NCBI RefSeq assembly: GCF_008386235.1
Contig: NZ_CP040671.1
Location: 248,001-312,000, forward strand
Length of the DNA stretch: 64,000 nt
Source: Thermosynechococcus sp. CL-1
GTDB taxonomy: Bacteria; Cyanobacteriota; Cyanobacteriia; Thermosynechococcales; Thermosynechococcaceae
Direction of reading: 5' to 3'
In this document: piece by piece, positions 1 to 8,694 of the stretch
Numbering within the stretch: position 1 is the first letter of the stretch
How the letters are laid out: each line of letters begins with the position of its first letter
Translations under genes and position numbers: made by a program
Notes under the pieces: model-generated
Told to the model about the DNA's origin: nothing
Seen by the model: the letters and a program-made list of their open reading frames with translations, nothing else
The model's database searches: none

Positions 1-566
1 TGCAGCAGGCGGAGATGTATGCCGCGTTGGAAACTGCCAATGCCAATCTGCAGCAGATGGTGTACATTGACAGTCTGACGGATATTGGCAATCGCCGCTG
101 TTTTGATGAACTCTTTGCGAAGGAGTGGCGGCGCTGTCAACGGGAGCAACAACCGTTAAGTTTAGTGATGCTGGATATTGATTGCTTCAAAGCCTACAAC
201 GATCACTACGGCCATTTGCGGGGAGATCAAATTCTCAAGCGGGTAGCGGAAATTTTAGAAAGCCATCTGCAGCGGGCAGGAGATTTGGCCACGCGCTTTG
301 GTGGGGAAGAGTTTGCCCTGCTGCTGCCCAGTACCGACCAAGGGGGAGCCATCCATATTGTTGAGAAGATTCAGGCAGCGCTGGCGGAGGCTAATATCAC
401 CCATGCTAAAAGTACCGTTGGGCCAAAGCTAACGGCAAGTTTTGGCATTGCGACAACTATACCCACCCCTGACCATCCTCCAACAATGTTGTTGAGTCTC
501 GCGGATCAGTGCCTGTATGAAGCAAAAGCCCTAGGGCGCGATCGCTGGGTGGCCAAGGAGCTATAG
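1..566 (+). CDS. GGDEF-domain diguanylate cyclase (5' truncated)
   Basis: C-terminal part of a diguanylate cyclase, which makes cyclic di-GMP from two GTP. The reading frame is open to the left edge (QQAEMYAALE precedes the first ATG at 15), so the gene begins outside the window and any sensor domain is unseen. Visible are the domain-opening DSLTDIGNRR segment, the metal-binding DIDCFKAYNDHYGH region and the active-site motif RFGGEEF. The linker upstream of the GGDEF domain looks helical, as in the stalk joining a receiver, PAS or GAF domain. An intact GGEEF suggests activity. No clear RxxD inhibitory site was noted. It is convergent with the kinase gene, with the two 3' ends overlapping by a few bases. 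Confidence 0.93.
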   Translation, partial: QQAEMYAALETANANLQQMVYIDSLTDIGNRRCFDELFAKEWRRCQREQQPLSLVMLDIDCFKAYNDHYGHLRGDQILKRVAEILESHLQRAGDLATRFGGEEFALLLPSTDQGGAIHIVEKIQAALAEANITHAKSTVGPKLTASFGIATTIPTPDHPPTMLLSLADQCLYEAKALGRDRWVAKEL

Positions 567-1823
567 TGCAGTTAAGGGCAGGTAAATTCGCAGCCACGCT
601 CCCCCATAGTCAGGATGATTGGCAGCCTGCATGTAGCCGCCATGGCATTCAACAATTTGGCGGGCAATGGCCAATCCCAAACCGCTACCGCTACCGACGG
701 GGGGCATCCGCCCTTCAGAATCGGTGGGAATGACAAAGCGATGCCGCCGGGCTTGGGCCCGATAAAACCGCTCAAACACATAGGGCAAGTCCTTGGGGGG
801 AAAGCCACTGCCGCTATCAATGACTTCGAGACACAGATAGCCCCCCTCGCGATCGCTCAGCAGCCGCGTCAGCACTTGACCACCCACAGGGCCGTATTTA
901 ATGGCGTTGTCGTAAAGATTGACCAGGAGCCGAAACAGTTGCGATTCATTGCCGCAGTAGGAAAATTGCTCTGGGCCTGTGTACTCGTGGTGAATGTTTT
1001 TAGCCGCAGCGAGGGGGGCGAGGGATTGCCACGCAGTATCAATGAGTTGGACAAGGTCAAGGGGATGCCGCTCAAGGCTATCGGCGGGAGTGTGACTCAG
1101 GCGGTTTAACTCTAGGAGTTCTTGAACAAGGAGGCTGAGGCGAATAATTTCCTCAAGGAGGCGATCGACCCAATCCCGTAAGGACTCCGGTACCCGTTGT
1201 TGTAGGGTTTCAGTCACCAAGCGCAGGGAGGTCAAGGGGGTTTTCAGTTCATGGGCGACATCCGCTGCCCAGCGATCGCGCTCATCCCGCAGCCGCACCA
1301 CCTCTTCGCAGTCCTCAATAAATACACCCACATGCCCCTCGCCAAGGCAGAGTCCCCGTGCCCGCAGGGGTTTGCGCTTGGTTTGCCCCGTCGGTGTGAG
1401 GTAGGCATAGAGCCATTCTTGCTCCCGCATCGTTTCCTCTTGGCGCACCTCTTCGATGAGACAGTCCAATTCATAGGAGCGCACCAATTCCAAAAAAAGG
1501 CGGCCTTCGGCATGCCCTAAACCAAGGAGCAATCGCGCTGCCTCGTTACAGCAGACCACGCAATTGGTCTCATCCACCTCCAAATAGGCAATGGGGGCAT
1601 ATTCAAGGAGCGTTTGACAGCGCAACATTTTCTGACGGCAGCGTTCCTGTTCCTGAAGCTGGTGGCTGAGTAGGGTTCGCAAGCGTTGCCACGGTGAGGA
1701 TTTGAAGGGGCGAGCCGCGTACTGCTCAAGGAGCGTCTCCAAAGCGTGTCGCACTTGCTGCCACTGCCAGAACCAGACCATTAGCCCCAACAGCAGGCCA
1801 ACCCCAAAAAAGATCAACTCCAT
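561..1823 (-). CDS. sphS: Membrane-anchored sensor histidine kinase, SphS/PhoR-like
   Basis: A 420-residue sensor kinase. Residues 1-20 form one hydrophobic helix. A PAS-like segment follows at about 65-130 (EYAPIAYLEVDE). The dimerisation/phosphoacceptor helix carries HELKTPLTSLRL with the phosphorylated His at residue 191. The ATPase domain has an N box (NLYDNAIKYGP), a G1 box (DSGSGFPP), an F box (YVFERFYRA) and a G2 box (GSGLGLAIARQ). This order and size fit SphS, the cyanobacterial phosphate-starvation kinase of the PhoR type. No response regulator (SphR) lies beside it here, so the symbol is an inference from architecture. It is divergent from the ABC ATPase gene. Confidence 0.75.
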   Translation of the reverse strand: MELIFFGVGLLLGLMVWFWQWQQVRHALETLLEQYAARPFKSSPWQRLRTLLSHQLQEQERCRQKMLRCQTLLEYAPIAYLEVDETNCVVCCNEAARLLLGLGHAEGRLFLELVRSYELDCLIEEVRQEETMREQEWLYAYLTPTGQTKRKPLRARGLCLGEGHVGVFIEDCEEVVRLRDERDRWAADVAHELKTPLTSLRLVTETLQQRVPESLRDWVDRLLEEIIRLSLLVQELLELNRLSHTPADSLERHPLDLVQLIDTAWQSLAPLAAAKNIHHEYTGPEQFSYCGNESQLFRLLVNLYDNAIKYGPVGGQVLTRLLSDREGGYLCLEVIDSGSGFPPKDLPYVFERFYRAQARRHRFVIPTDSEGRMPPVGSGSGLGLAIARQIVECHGGYMQAANHPDYGGAWLRIYLPLTAL

Positions 1824-1880
1824 GCCTAAGTGCCAGAATCGCCTCTATTCTAGGATTATTCCGAGTTGGTTTGCCCTGTG

Positions 1881-3611
1881 ATGTCATCACCCCTTTTGCG
1901 TGTGGAAGCACTTACCGTTGACTTTCGCCAAACCGATCAAACCCTACGGGCAGTGGATGGCATTTCCTTTCGCTTGGAGCGGGGTCAGACCCTTGGCATT
2001 GTTGGCGAGTCGGGATCGGGAAAGTCAGTCACCTGCTTGGCTCTGTTGCAGTTGCTGTTGCCGCCGGGACAGATCAGCCACGGCGAAGCGTGGTTTCAGC
2101 CAGAGCCAGAGGGGGAGGCCATTGACTTGCTGCGCTGCACCCCCCGCCAAATGCAACAGATTCGGGGTCGCCAAATCAGTATGGTCTTCCAAGAGCCGAT
2201 GAGTTCTCTCAATCCGGTCTATTCCATTGGCTTTCAACTGGCAGAGGCTATTGATCCACAGCAACGACTGCCCCAAGGGCAATGTCAACAGCGGGCGATC
2301 GCTCTCCTTGAACAGGTGCATCTTCTCAAACCGGCAGACCCCCTTGAGGAGAAAAAGCGGTTTCTCCGTCGCTATCCGCACCAACTTTCCGGGGGACAAA
2401 TTCAGCGGGTCATGATTGCCATAGCCATGGCCGCTTCGCCAGCGCTTTTAATTGCCGATGAACCCACCACTGCCCTCGATGTCACTGTCCAAGCAGCGAT
2501 CCTACGGCTTTTGCGGGAGTTGCAGCAGCAGTACCCTCTCTCATTGATTTTTGTCACCCATGATCTGAATCTGATTGGGGAATTGGCGGATCAGGTCGTT
2601 GTCATGTACCAAGGGCAAATTGTTGAATCGGGGACAGTTCAGCAGGTCTTTCGTCACCCCCAACATCCCTATACCAAGGGGCTACTGGCCTGTCGTCCTC
2701 GCTTGGATCAGACCTTGGCCATTTTGCCAACAGTGGCGGATTTTCTAGCGACCACTCCCCCGCGATTAGAAGTGATTTCCGCAGCGCAGCAGCAGGAACG
2801 CTTGGCGCATTTGGCGAGCCAACCCCCCTTGGTGCGGGTTGAACATCTCTGGGTCAAGTATCCCGTGGCGGGCAAGCAGCGCTTTGTCACTGCCGTCAGG
2901 GATGTCTCGTTTACGATTCGCGCCGGGGAGACCCTTGGCTTAGTGGGGGAATCGGGCTGTGGCAAAACAACACTGGGACGGACCCTCTTGCGCCTCCTAG
3001 AACCCGCACAGGGAAAAATTATCTTTGGCGATCGCGACATCAGCCATTTATCGCCTCGCCAATTGCGTCCCCTGCGGCAACGGATGCAACTCATTTTCCA
3101 AGACCCCTATAGTTCCCTAGATCCCCGCATGACCATTGGCGAGTTGGTGGCAGAACCCCTGCGGATTCACCGCCGTCATCAGTCGCAACGGCAACACCAA
3201 GAGCGGGTGGCCTATCTCCTTGAACGGGTGGGCATTGACCCCCAAGCCCAGAATCGCTATCCCCATGAATTTTCCGGGGGGCAGCGGCAGCGAATTTGTA
3301 TTGCCCGTGCCTTGGCCTTGAATCCTGAGTTTGTCGTTTGTGATGAGTCAGTGTCGGCCTTGGATGTGTCGGTGCAGGCGCAAGTACTGAATTTGCTCAA
3401 AGAACTCCAGCGGGAGTTTCAACTGACCTACCTCTTTATTTCCCACGATCTCAGTGTGGTGAAATTCATGAGCGATCGCCTCATGGTTATGTACAATGGC
3501 GAAATTGTGGAAATGGGTGACGCGGAAACCGTTTACCAACAGCCACAGCACGACTATACTCGCACGCTAATTGCCGCGGTTCCCCGTGGTCTTTCCCTTG
3601 AGGCAGCCTAG
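1881..3611 (+). CDS. Double ATP-binding subunit of a peptide-type ABC importer (DppD-DppF/YejF-like)
   Basis: One polypeptide with two complete ABC ATPase domains. The N-terminal half has Walker [11 protein letters not shown], signature LSGGQ and Walker B LLIADEPT. The C-terminal half has Walker [11 protein letters not shown], signature FSGGQRQR and a Walker B reading [11 protein letters not shown]. Both halves have the oligopeptide-transport tail near [11 protein letters not shown]. Fused ATPases of this kind power uptake of oligopeptides, microcins or glutathione-like substrates. The permease and binding-protein genes are not in this window, as is common in cyanobacteria. The frame opens with TTG at 1866, but the ATG at 1881 ([13 protein letters not shown]) begins where family members begin and is preferred. 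The next gene starts immediately after the stop codon. Confidence 0.9.
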   Translation: MSSPLLRVEALTVDFRQTDQTLRAVDGISFRLERGQTLGIVGESGSGKSVTCLALLQLLLPPGQISHGEAWFQPEPEGEAIDLLRCTPRQMQQIRGRQISMVFQEPMSSLNPVYSIGFQLAEAIDPQQRLPQGQCQQRAIALLEQVHLLKPADPLEEKKRFLRRYPHQLSGGQIQRVMIAIAMAASPALLIADEPTTALDVTVQAAILRLLRELQQQYPLSLIFVTHDLNLIGELADQVVVMYQGQIVESGTVQQVFRHPQHPYTKGLLACRPRLDQTLAILPTVADFLATTPPRLEVISAAQQQERLAHLASQPPLVRVEHLWVKYPVAGKQRFVTAVRDVSFTIRAGETLGLVGESGCGKTTLGRTLLRLLEPAQGKIIFGDRDISHLSPRQLRPLRQRMQLIFQDPYSSLDPRMTIGELVAEPLRIHRRHQSQRQHQERVAYLLERVGIDPQAQNRYPHEFSGGQRQRICIARALALNPEFVVCDESVSALDVSVQAQVLNLLKELQREFQLTYLFISHDLSVVKFMSDRLMVMYNGEIVEMGDAETVYQQPQHDYTRTLIAAVPRGLSLEAA

Positions 3612-4472
3612 ATGTCCCCCGCCCTTGATCTTGAGAATACCCTTGCCACCCTGCGCCCGATTCTTTGGCAAGCCCTTGAGCAACTGCGCCAGTTTTACCG
3701 TCAGGTGACGGATCTAACGGTGCAGGACAAAGGCGGTGATCCCGTCACCCTTGCCGATGAAACGATTGATCGCTTTTTGTGCCACGCCCTCCAAGCTCAT
3801 TTTCCGCCGACGCAGTTTGGTTATTTAACCGAAGAGACCTACACCCTAGGGCAGCCCTTGCCCCAGCCCTACCAGTGGATCATTGACCCCCTCGATGGCA
3901 CCTACGACTTTTTGCAGCAAACGGGGGAGTATGCGATTCACGTTGCCCTTGTCCATGAACATCGCCCTTGTTTAGCCGCTGTCGTCTGGCCAGAGCAGGA
4001 GGTGATCTACACTGCCATTGCCGGCGCCGGTACCTATCGAGAGACGCGCCAAGGTGCGACGCGACTGCGGGTACAACCCCCTAGGGCGGGGCAGTCGTTG
4101 CGGGTGGTGATGAGTCGGAGCCACGGCGGAGAGCGCCTACAGGCCTTTTTAAGAACCCTAGGATGCGTACAGCTAATTCCCATGGGGAGTATGGGCTGTA
4201 AAACGGCGAGTATTTGCCAAGGGGATGCAGATCTGTACGTCAATCTCACAGGGCGCAGTGCCCCGAAGGACTGGGATTTAGCGGCACCGGATTTGATCAT
4301 GCAGGAGGCGGGGGGAGCCTTTACCTATGCCAATGGTGAGTTGCCCCGCTACAATCGCGCCGATGTGCAGCATTGGCCGCCCTTAGTGGTGTGTCATCCA
4401 GCTTTGAGTCGCACGGTGGGCGATCGCCTGCAAGCCTTTTTACAGGAAAATCAAGGCTATTCTGGAAAATAG
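3612..4472 (+). CDS. cysQ: Inositol-monophosphatase-family phosphatase, CysQ-like
   Basis: A Mg-dependent phosphatase of the IMPase/FBPase fold, 286 residues. The metal site is visible as a GDPVTLADE segment with a downstream Glu (EETY), then DPLDGTYDF, and the C-terminal WDLAAPDLIMQEAGG motif that closes the active site. The most likely job is dephosphorylating 3'-phosphoadenosine 5'-phosphate, the by-product of sulfate assimilation (CysQ). Plain inositol-1-phosphatase activity cannot be excluded from motifs alone. Its ATG follows the stop codon of the ABC ATPase with no gap, so the two are probably cotranscribed and translationally coupled. Confidence 0.8.
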   Translation: MSPALDLENTLATLRPILWQALEQLRQFYRQVTDLTVQDKGGDPVTLADETIDRFLCHALQAHFPPTQFGYLTEETYTLGQPLPQPYQWIIDPLDGTYDFLQQTGEYAIHVALVHEHRPCLAAVVWPEQEVIYTAIAGAGTYRETRQGATRLRVQPPRAGQSLRVVMSRSHGGERLQAFLRTLGCVQLIPMGSMGCKTASICQGDADLYVNLTGRSAPKDWDLAAPDLIMQEAGGAFTYANGELPRYNRADVQHWPPLVVCHPALSRTVGDRLQAFLQENQGYSGK

Positions 4473-4500
4473 GCAAGTTCAGTCGCACAGAGGATAGGCC

Positions 4501-5880
4501 ATGGTTTTTAATTGGTTTCGACGCAAGTTTGGTGGCAGTGGTGAGGAGCCATCGCCCCCTGCAGAAACCCCAACGGCAGCGCCATCCGCAGAATCCCCGC
4601 AATCTACAACTGAATCCACTGCTTCCCCCGGCATCCTCAACTGGGCAAAAACGGCACTCCAGTCGATTCAAGCGCGACAGCAATCGGAGAGTGCCGCGAC
4701 GATTGAAACCATTGAAACCGCTGAAGAAACTCAAGAAACACCGCCTGCCGATGATGCCCCCGTTCCCGTTTCTATCGAGTCTGAAAAGCCCCCTGTTGCT
4801 GAACCTGCCCCTGTCCAGCCCGTTGTGGAAGCTGAGCCCGTAGACTCCTCCCTTGTCCTTGATGAAGGCTTTTTGTGGTCGGCGGAGGTGCTTGCCGCCC
4901 AAGGCCGGCGCCCAGAGGAGGTGGATATTGAGGAAATTACTTGGTTGCAACGTCTGCGCCAAGGTCTGGGCAAAACCCGTCGTGGCCTAGTGCATCAACT
5001 GCGGGCGATCGTCGGCCAAGGCCCCTTAAGTCGGGATGCCGTCGAAGAAATTGAGATGCTGCTGTTGCAGTCGGATGTGGGGGTCAAGGCCACGGATCAG
5101 ATTATTGCGGCGCTGCAAACAAAAATTCGCCAAGAAACACTCCCTGCCGATCAGGCGATCGCCTACCTGAAGGAAATTCTGCGGGACATTCTCGATCGCC
5201 CCTTTGAAGCCGGCTACCGCCGCGACTTTGCTCCGAAAAAAAGCACGCTGAATATCTGGTTGATTGCCGGTGTCAACGGCGTTGGCAAAACCACCACCAT
5301 TGGTAAACTGGCCCACATTGCCACCCAGTCAGGCTATCGCTGTCTGATTGCAGCGGCAGATACCTTTCGGGCAGCCGCCACGGAGCAGGTGAAAATTTGG
5401 GGACAGCGCTCCGATGTCGAGGTGATTGCCAACCCCGGCAAAAATACCGATCCTGCTGCTGTGGTCTTTGATGCCATTGGCGCTGCCCAAGCCCGAGGCA
5501 CAGAATTGCTGCTAGTGGATACCGCTGGCCGCTTGCAAAACAAGGCCAACCTGATGGAGGAACTCAAGAAAATCCGTCGCATCATTGATAAAAAAGCGGG
5601 TGATGCTCAAATTGAATCGCTACTGGTTCTCGATGCCACCCTCGGCCAAAATGGCTTGCGCCAAGCACAGGTGTTTGCAGAAGCGGCGCAACTCACTGGG
5701 GTGATCTTAACCAAGCTGGACGGGACAGCCAAAGGGGGAGTGGCCTTGGCGGTAGTGCAGGAATTGGGACTACCGATTCGCTTCATTGGTGCGGGCGAGG
5801 GCATTAAGGATCTGCGCCCCTTTTCCAGTTTTGAATTTGTCGAGGCCTTGCTCTCCAGTGAGGTGGAGGTGGCAGCATGA
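4501..5880 (+). CDS. ftsY: Signal recognition particle receptor FtsY
   Basis: The SRP receptor GTPase, which docks ribosome-SRP complexes at the membrane. Residues 1 to about 150 form a poorly conserved acidic, Pro/Ala/Glu-rich A domain. The N and G domains follow, with P loop [15 protein letters not shown], the insertion-box motif [26 protein letters not shown] and [12 protein letters not shown] near the end. At 459 residues it is in the normal size range for a cyanobacterial FtsY. The start at 4501 ([12 protein letters not shown]) gives the basic/aromatic N terminus typical of membrane-associating FtsY. Its stop codon overlaps the ATG of the next gene (ATGA), indicating coupling. Confidence 0.97.
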   Translation: MVFNWFRRKFGGSGEEPSPPAETPTAAPSAESPQSTTESTASPGILNWAKTALQSIQARQQSESAATIETIETAEETQETPPADDAPVPVSIESEKPPVAEPAPVQPVVEAEPVDSSLVLDEGFLWSAEVLAAQGRRPEEVDIEEITWLQRLRQGLGKTRRGLVHQLRAIVGQGPLSRDAVEEIEMLLLQSDVGVKATDQIIAALQTKIRQETLPADQAIAYLKEILRDILDRPFEAGYRRDFAPKKSTLNIWLIAGVNGVGKTTTIGKLAHIATQSGYRCLIAAADTFRAAATEQVKIWGQRSDVEVIANPGKNTDPAAVVFDAIGAAQARGTELLLVDTAGRLQNKANLMEELKKIRRIIDKKAGDAQIESLLVLDATLGQNGLRQAQVFAEAAQLTGVILTKLDGTAKGGVALAVVQELGLPIRFIGAGEGIKDLRPFSSFEFVEALLSSEVEVAA

Positions 5881-7076
5881 AGCTGGCCGATCGCCTGCGG
5901 TATTTCCAAGGCAATGTCTTTGACGCCATGGATCGGGCGAAGGCAGCGGTGGCAGCCACTGGGCAGCCGATTGTGGATCTCTCCCTCGGCTCTGCGGATT
6001 TGCCCGTCGCCGATCACATTCTTGCGGCTATTGAAGCGTCGGTGCGCGATGCAAGTACCTATGGCTATCAACTCTTTGCCAGTACGGCGGCCTTTCGACA
6101 GGCAGTGGCCACTTGGTTTGAACGCCGCTTTGGCCTCAGGGTGGATCCCGAGCGGGAAGTGCTGACGCTGATTGGTTCACAGGAGGGGACAGCGCACTTG
6201 CCCCTTGCGGTGATGAATCCCCAAGAGTATGCGCTAGTGCTTGATCCGGGGTATCCCTCCCATGCGGGGGGGGTGTATCTTGCAGGGGGACAACTGTATC
6301 CCTTGCGCTTGCGGGCAGCAAATCACTTTTTGCCGGATTTAGCGGCCATTCCGCTGCCGGTGCGAGAGCAGGCAAAACTACTGATTCTCAGCTATCCCCA
6401 CAATCCCACCACGGCGGTTGCGCCCTTGGACTTTTTCAAGACAGCAGTTGAGTTTTGCGATCGCCACGGGATTTTACTGGTGCATGATTTTCCCTACATT
6501 GATCTCGTCTTTGATGCGGAGCGGGCACCCTCGATCTTTGAAGTGGATCGCGATCGCCAAGTGGGCATTGAATTCTATAGCCTGTCTAAGTCCTACAACA
6601 TGGGTGGGTTTCGCATTGGCTTTGCCATTGGCCGTGCCGACATCATTGCTGCCCTGCGCCAAATTAAATCGGTGATTGATTTCAACCAATACGCTGGCAT
6701 CCTGCGGGGTGCCATTGCCGCCCTCACGGGAGATCAAACCTGTGTCCAGCAAACGCGGCAGATCTTTCGCCAGCGCCGTGATACCTTTGTCCAAGCCCTC
6801 GGCGATCATGGCTGGCCAGTGCCCCTCCCGCCAGCAACGATGTATGTGTGGGCGCAACTGCCGGAACCTTGGCACGGGGATTCCCTTGGCTTTTGTCAAG
6901 CTCTTGTCAAGGCAACTGGGATTGCCGCAGCTCCCGGATCGGGTTTTGGGGAAGGGGGAGAGGGTTATGTGCGCTTTGCCCTCGTGCGCGATCGCCCCTG
7001 TTTAGAAGTGGCGGCTGCCCAAATTGCCGAATTTAGCCAAACGGTCGTTCAGGTGTCGGGCGCTAATCGCCCATGA
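5877..7076 (+). CDS. PLP-dependent class I/II aminotransferase (DapC/LL-DAP-type)
   Basis: A fold-type I aminotransferase of 399 residues. The PLP lysine lies in YSLSKSYNMGGFRIG, and the substrate and phosphate contacts are in SYPHNPTT and the C-terminal GSGFGEGGEGYVRFAL region, which contains the carboxylate-binding Arg. Proteins of this architecture in cyanobacteria are annotated as aspartate-type or succinyl-diaminopimelate aminotransferases. The true substrate cannot be read from sequence. It overlaps the ftsY stop by four bases. Its last bases overlap, tail to tail, a small membrane protein gene on the other strand. Confidence 0.9.
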   Translation: MKLADRLRYFQGNVFDAMDRAKAAVAATGQPIVDLSLGSADLPVADHILAAIEASVRDASTYGYQLFASTAAFRQAVATWFERRFGLRVDPEREVLTLIGSQEGTAHLPLAVMNPQEYALVLDPGYPSHAGGVYLAGGQLYPLRLRAANHFLPDLAAIPLPVREQAKLLILSYPHNPTTAVAPLDFFKTAVEFCDRHGILLVHDFPYIDLVFDAERAPSIFEVDRDRQVGIEFYSLSKSYNMGGFRIGFAIGRADIIAALRQIKSVIDFNQYAGILRGAIAALTGDQTCVQQTRQIFRQRRDTFVQALGDHGWPVPLPPATMYVWAQLPEPWHGDSLGFCQALVKATGIAAAPGSGFGEGGEGYVRFALVRDRPCLEVAAAQIAEFSQTVVQVSGANRP

Positions 7077-7224
7077 TCCATGCCAAGAGTAGGATCAGGC
7101 CGCCCCAAAGGACAATTGCAGGAATATGAATGGAGCGCAACACCTCTAGGGGAGTTAAAACTAGCACCTCCGTAAAGAGATGGGTGACCGTACAAAGAAG
7201 AATGAGCAAAATGATAAAGAACAT
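7063..7224 (-). CDS. 53-residue two-helix membrane miniprotein
   Basis: A short open frame from the ATG at 7224 to a TAG at 7063. It encodes 53 residues with two hydrophobic helices (about 2-15, FFIILLILLCTV, and 34-51, PAIVLWGGLILLLAWIM) separated by a polar turn with Glu and Arg, and an acidic C terminus (MGD). This hairpin design is what small cyanobacterial membrane proteins look like. It begins 11 bases after the SDR gene stop on the same strand, so it probably closes that operon. I do not recognise the family. The 3' end overlaps the aminotransferase gene by 14 bases. Confidence 0.6.
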   Translation of the reverse strand: MFFIILLILLCTVTHLFTEVLVLTPLEVLRSIHIPAIVLWGGLILLLAWIMGD

Positions 7225-7235
7225 GGCAACTCGCT

Positions 7236-7940
7236 CTAGACATTGCCATAGATAGGAATCACGGCACCACTGATGGCAGCCGCTCCCTCAGAAATGAGAT
7301 AGGCAATTAGATCACCGATCGCCCGAGGACTCACCCAATTGACCGCTTGCGCTTCGCCCATCGCTGCCCGATTGGCAGGGGTATCGATAATGCTGGGAAG
7401 GATGACATTGGCGGTAATGTTTTTGCCTTTGGTTTCGGCGGCGATCGCCCGCGTCAAGGCCACGACTGCGGCTTTAGCAGCACAATAGGCAGCCAGTTCA
7501 GCCGCTGGTTCAACTGCACCCCGTGAGCCAATGGTGACAATGCGCCCATATTGCTGGGCCTGCATACGTTTGAGGGCGTGCTTACAAACCAAGAAGGTGG
7601 TCTCGACATTGAGGCGAAAACTCTGCTGCCAATCGCTGAGGGCAAATTGTGCCGTTGCCCCCCTACTAAAGCCCCCCACGAGGTGAACCACGGCATCCAA
7701 TTGCGGCATGCGACTGACCAGCGCAGCCACCTCACTTTCATTGTTCAAGTCGGCGGGTACAAACCGCACATTGGCCAATTCAGCCGCAGCCAGTTGTTTC
7801 TCTAGGGCTTCACGAGCCGCTGCATCAATATAGGGAATTGTCAGCGTATAGCCTTGACTGAGAAGAACTGGCACTACCCCTTGACCGAGTCCGCCTGTGC
7901 CCCCTGTCACTAAAACCGCGCGATGGGCAAATCCCCTCAT
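7236..7940 (-). CDS. Short-chain dehydrogenase/reductase
   Basis: A classical SDR oxidoreductase of 234 residues with a Rossmann fold. The dinucleotide motif TGGTGGLGQG is at the N terminus, a DLNN motif contacts adenine, the catalytic Ser is in VTIGSRGA, and Tyr/Lys are in AYCAAKAAVV (YxxxK). The segment between the cofactor and catalytic motifs (VVHLVGGFSRG) replaces the usual NNAG, suggesting a divergent subfamily. The substrate is unknown. It overlaps the stop of the upstream VanY-like gene by four bases (7937-7940), so the two are translationally coupled. Confidence 0.9.
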   Translation of the reverse strand: MRGFAHRAVLVTGGTGGLGQGVVPVLLSQGYTLTIPYIDAAAREALEKQLAAAELANVRFVPADLNNESEVAALVSRMPQLDAVVHLVGGFSRGATAQFALSDWQQSFRLNVETTFLVCKHALKRMQAQQYGRIVTIGSRGAVEPAAELAAYCAAKAAVVALTRAIAAETKGKNITANVILPSIIDTPANRAAMGEAQAVNWVSPRAIGDLIAYLISEGAAAISGAVIPIYGNV

Positions 7941-8653
7941 GGTTCGTTCCTCGGTGTCAGTTGTCGTGCTCTATAGAAGGTTTGCAAACTGTGGCGATCG
8001 CCAACGAATCGCCAGTGCCAAGGCTCATAACTCACCCCCTGCGGGTTATGACGGGGAAAGGACAGTTCAAAACTAAAACGCGCTGCATTTTTTTCCAGCC
8101 AGCGAAAGGCGGGGGTGTCCTCAAAAGTCTCCTTGAGATGGGTGTCTGGCCGACTGCCATCGCCAATATCAATGGCATAGCCCGTATGGTGTTCGCTATA
8201 GCCGGGGGGCGCACTCACCAATGCCCGCTCACTTGCCCGTTGTGCCCGTTGCTCCTTGACCTCAAAAAAAAGATAGTCCTGATCCTGTTTGGAGCGAAAA
8301 CCCGATAGGGGCACCAATACCACTCCTTCCTGCTGCGCTGCTGCCACCATGGCACGAAACCGCTCTGCTGCGGCTCGCCGTAACTTAATTTGGCCATCGG
8401 CACTCACTGGTTCAAGCTCTGATAGGGGAGCCTCTTCATAGGGCAGATGTCCCAGCAGATTTTCCGTTGGCGTTACCGTTGGCTCCGTTTCCGTAGCCGT
8501 TGGTGATTCCGTGGCACGATTGAGGAACCACACAGCTCCCACGCCCATTAGCCCCACAAGGACAAGGGCGATCGCCCACCCCCCTCGCCGAGGTTCTACT
8601 TTGCCCTGAGTGATTGGTTGTAGCCGCTCCGCAACAGGAATATCTTGATCCAT
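7937..8653 (-). CDS. VanY/DacB-type D-Ala-D-Ala carboxypeptidase (M15B)
   Basis: A periplasmic zinc peptidase that trims peptidoglycan stem peptides. An N-terminal cytoplasmic stretch precedes one transmembrane anchor (about 28-45, AIALVLVGLMGVGAVWFL), then a Thr/Pro-rich linker and the M15 domain. The zinc and catalytic motifs are SGFRSKQDQ, SEHHTGYAIDIGDG (His and Asp zinc ligands) and EPWHWRFVG (catalytic region and third ligand). At 238 residues all core motifs are present. It lies downstream of a lytic transglycosylase on the same strand, so the cluster is devoted to wall remodelling. Confidence 0.92.
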   Translation of the reverse strand: MDQDIPVAERLQPITQGKVEPRRGGWAIALVLVGLMGVGAVWFLNRATESPTATETEPTVTPTENLLGHLPYEEAPLSELEPVSADGQIKLRRAAAERFRAMVAAAQQEGVVLVPLSGFRSKQDQDYLFFEVKEQRAQRASERALVSAPPGYSEHHTGYAIDIGDGSRPDTHLKETFEDTPAFRWLEKNAARFSFELSFPRHNPQGVSYEPWHWRFVGDRHSLQTFYRARQLTPRNEP

Positions 8654-8694
8654 GACGCAGTCCCGTGCCTTTTTATGAGAATAGACGATTTTTC

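Noticed and set aside
615-1109. 164-codon plus-strand frame
   Set aside because: Lies wholly antisense to the sensor kinase gene, whose kinase motifs are intact; the translation has no recognisable domain.
4321-4962. 213-codon minus-strand frame over the start of ftsY
   Set aside because: Opposite to the Pro/Glu-rich A domain of FtsY, whose biased composition keeps other frames open. No family features.
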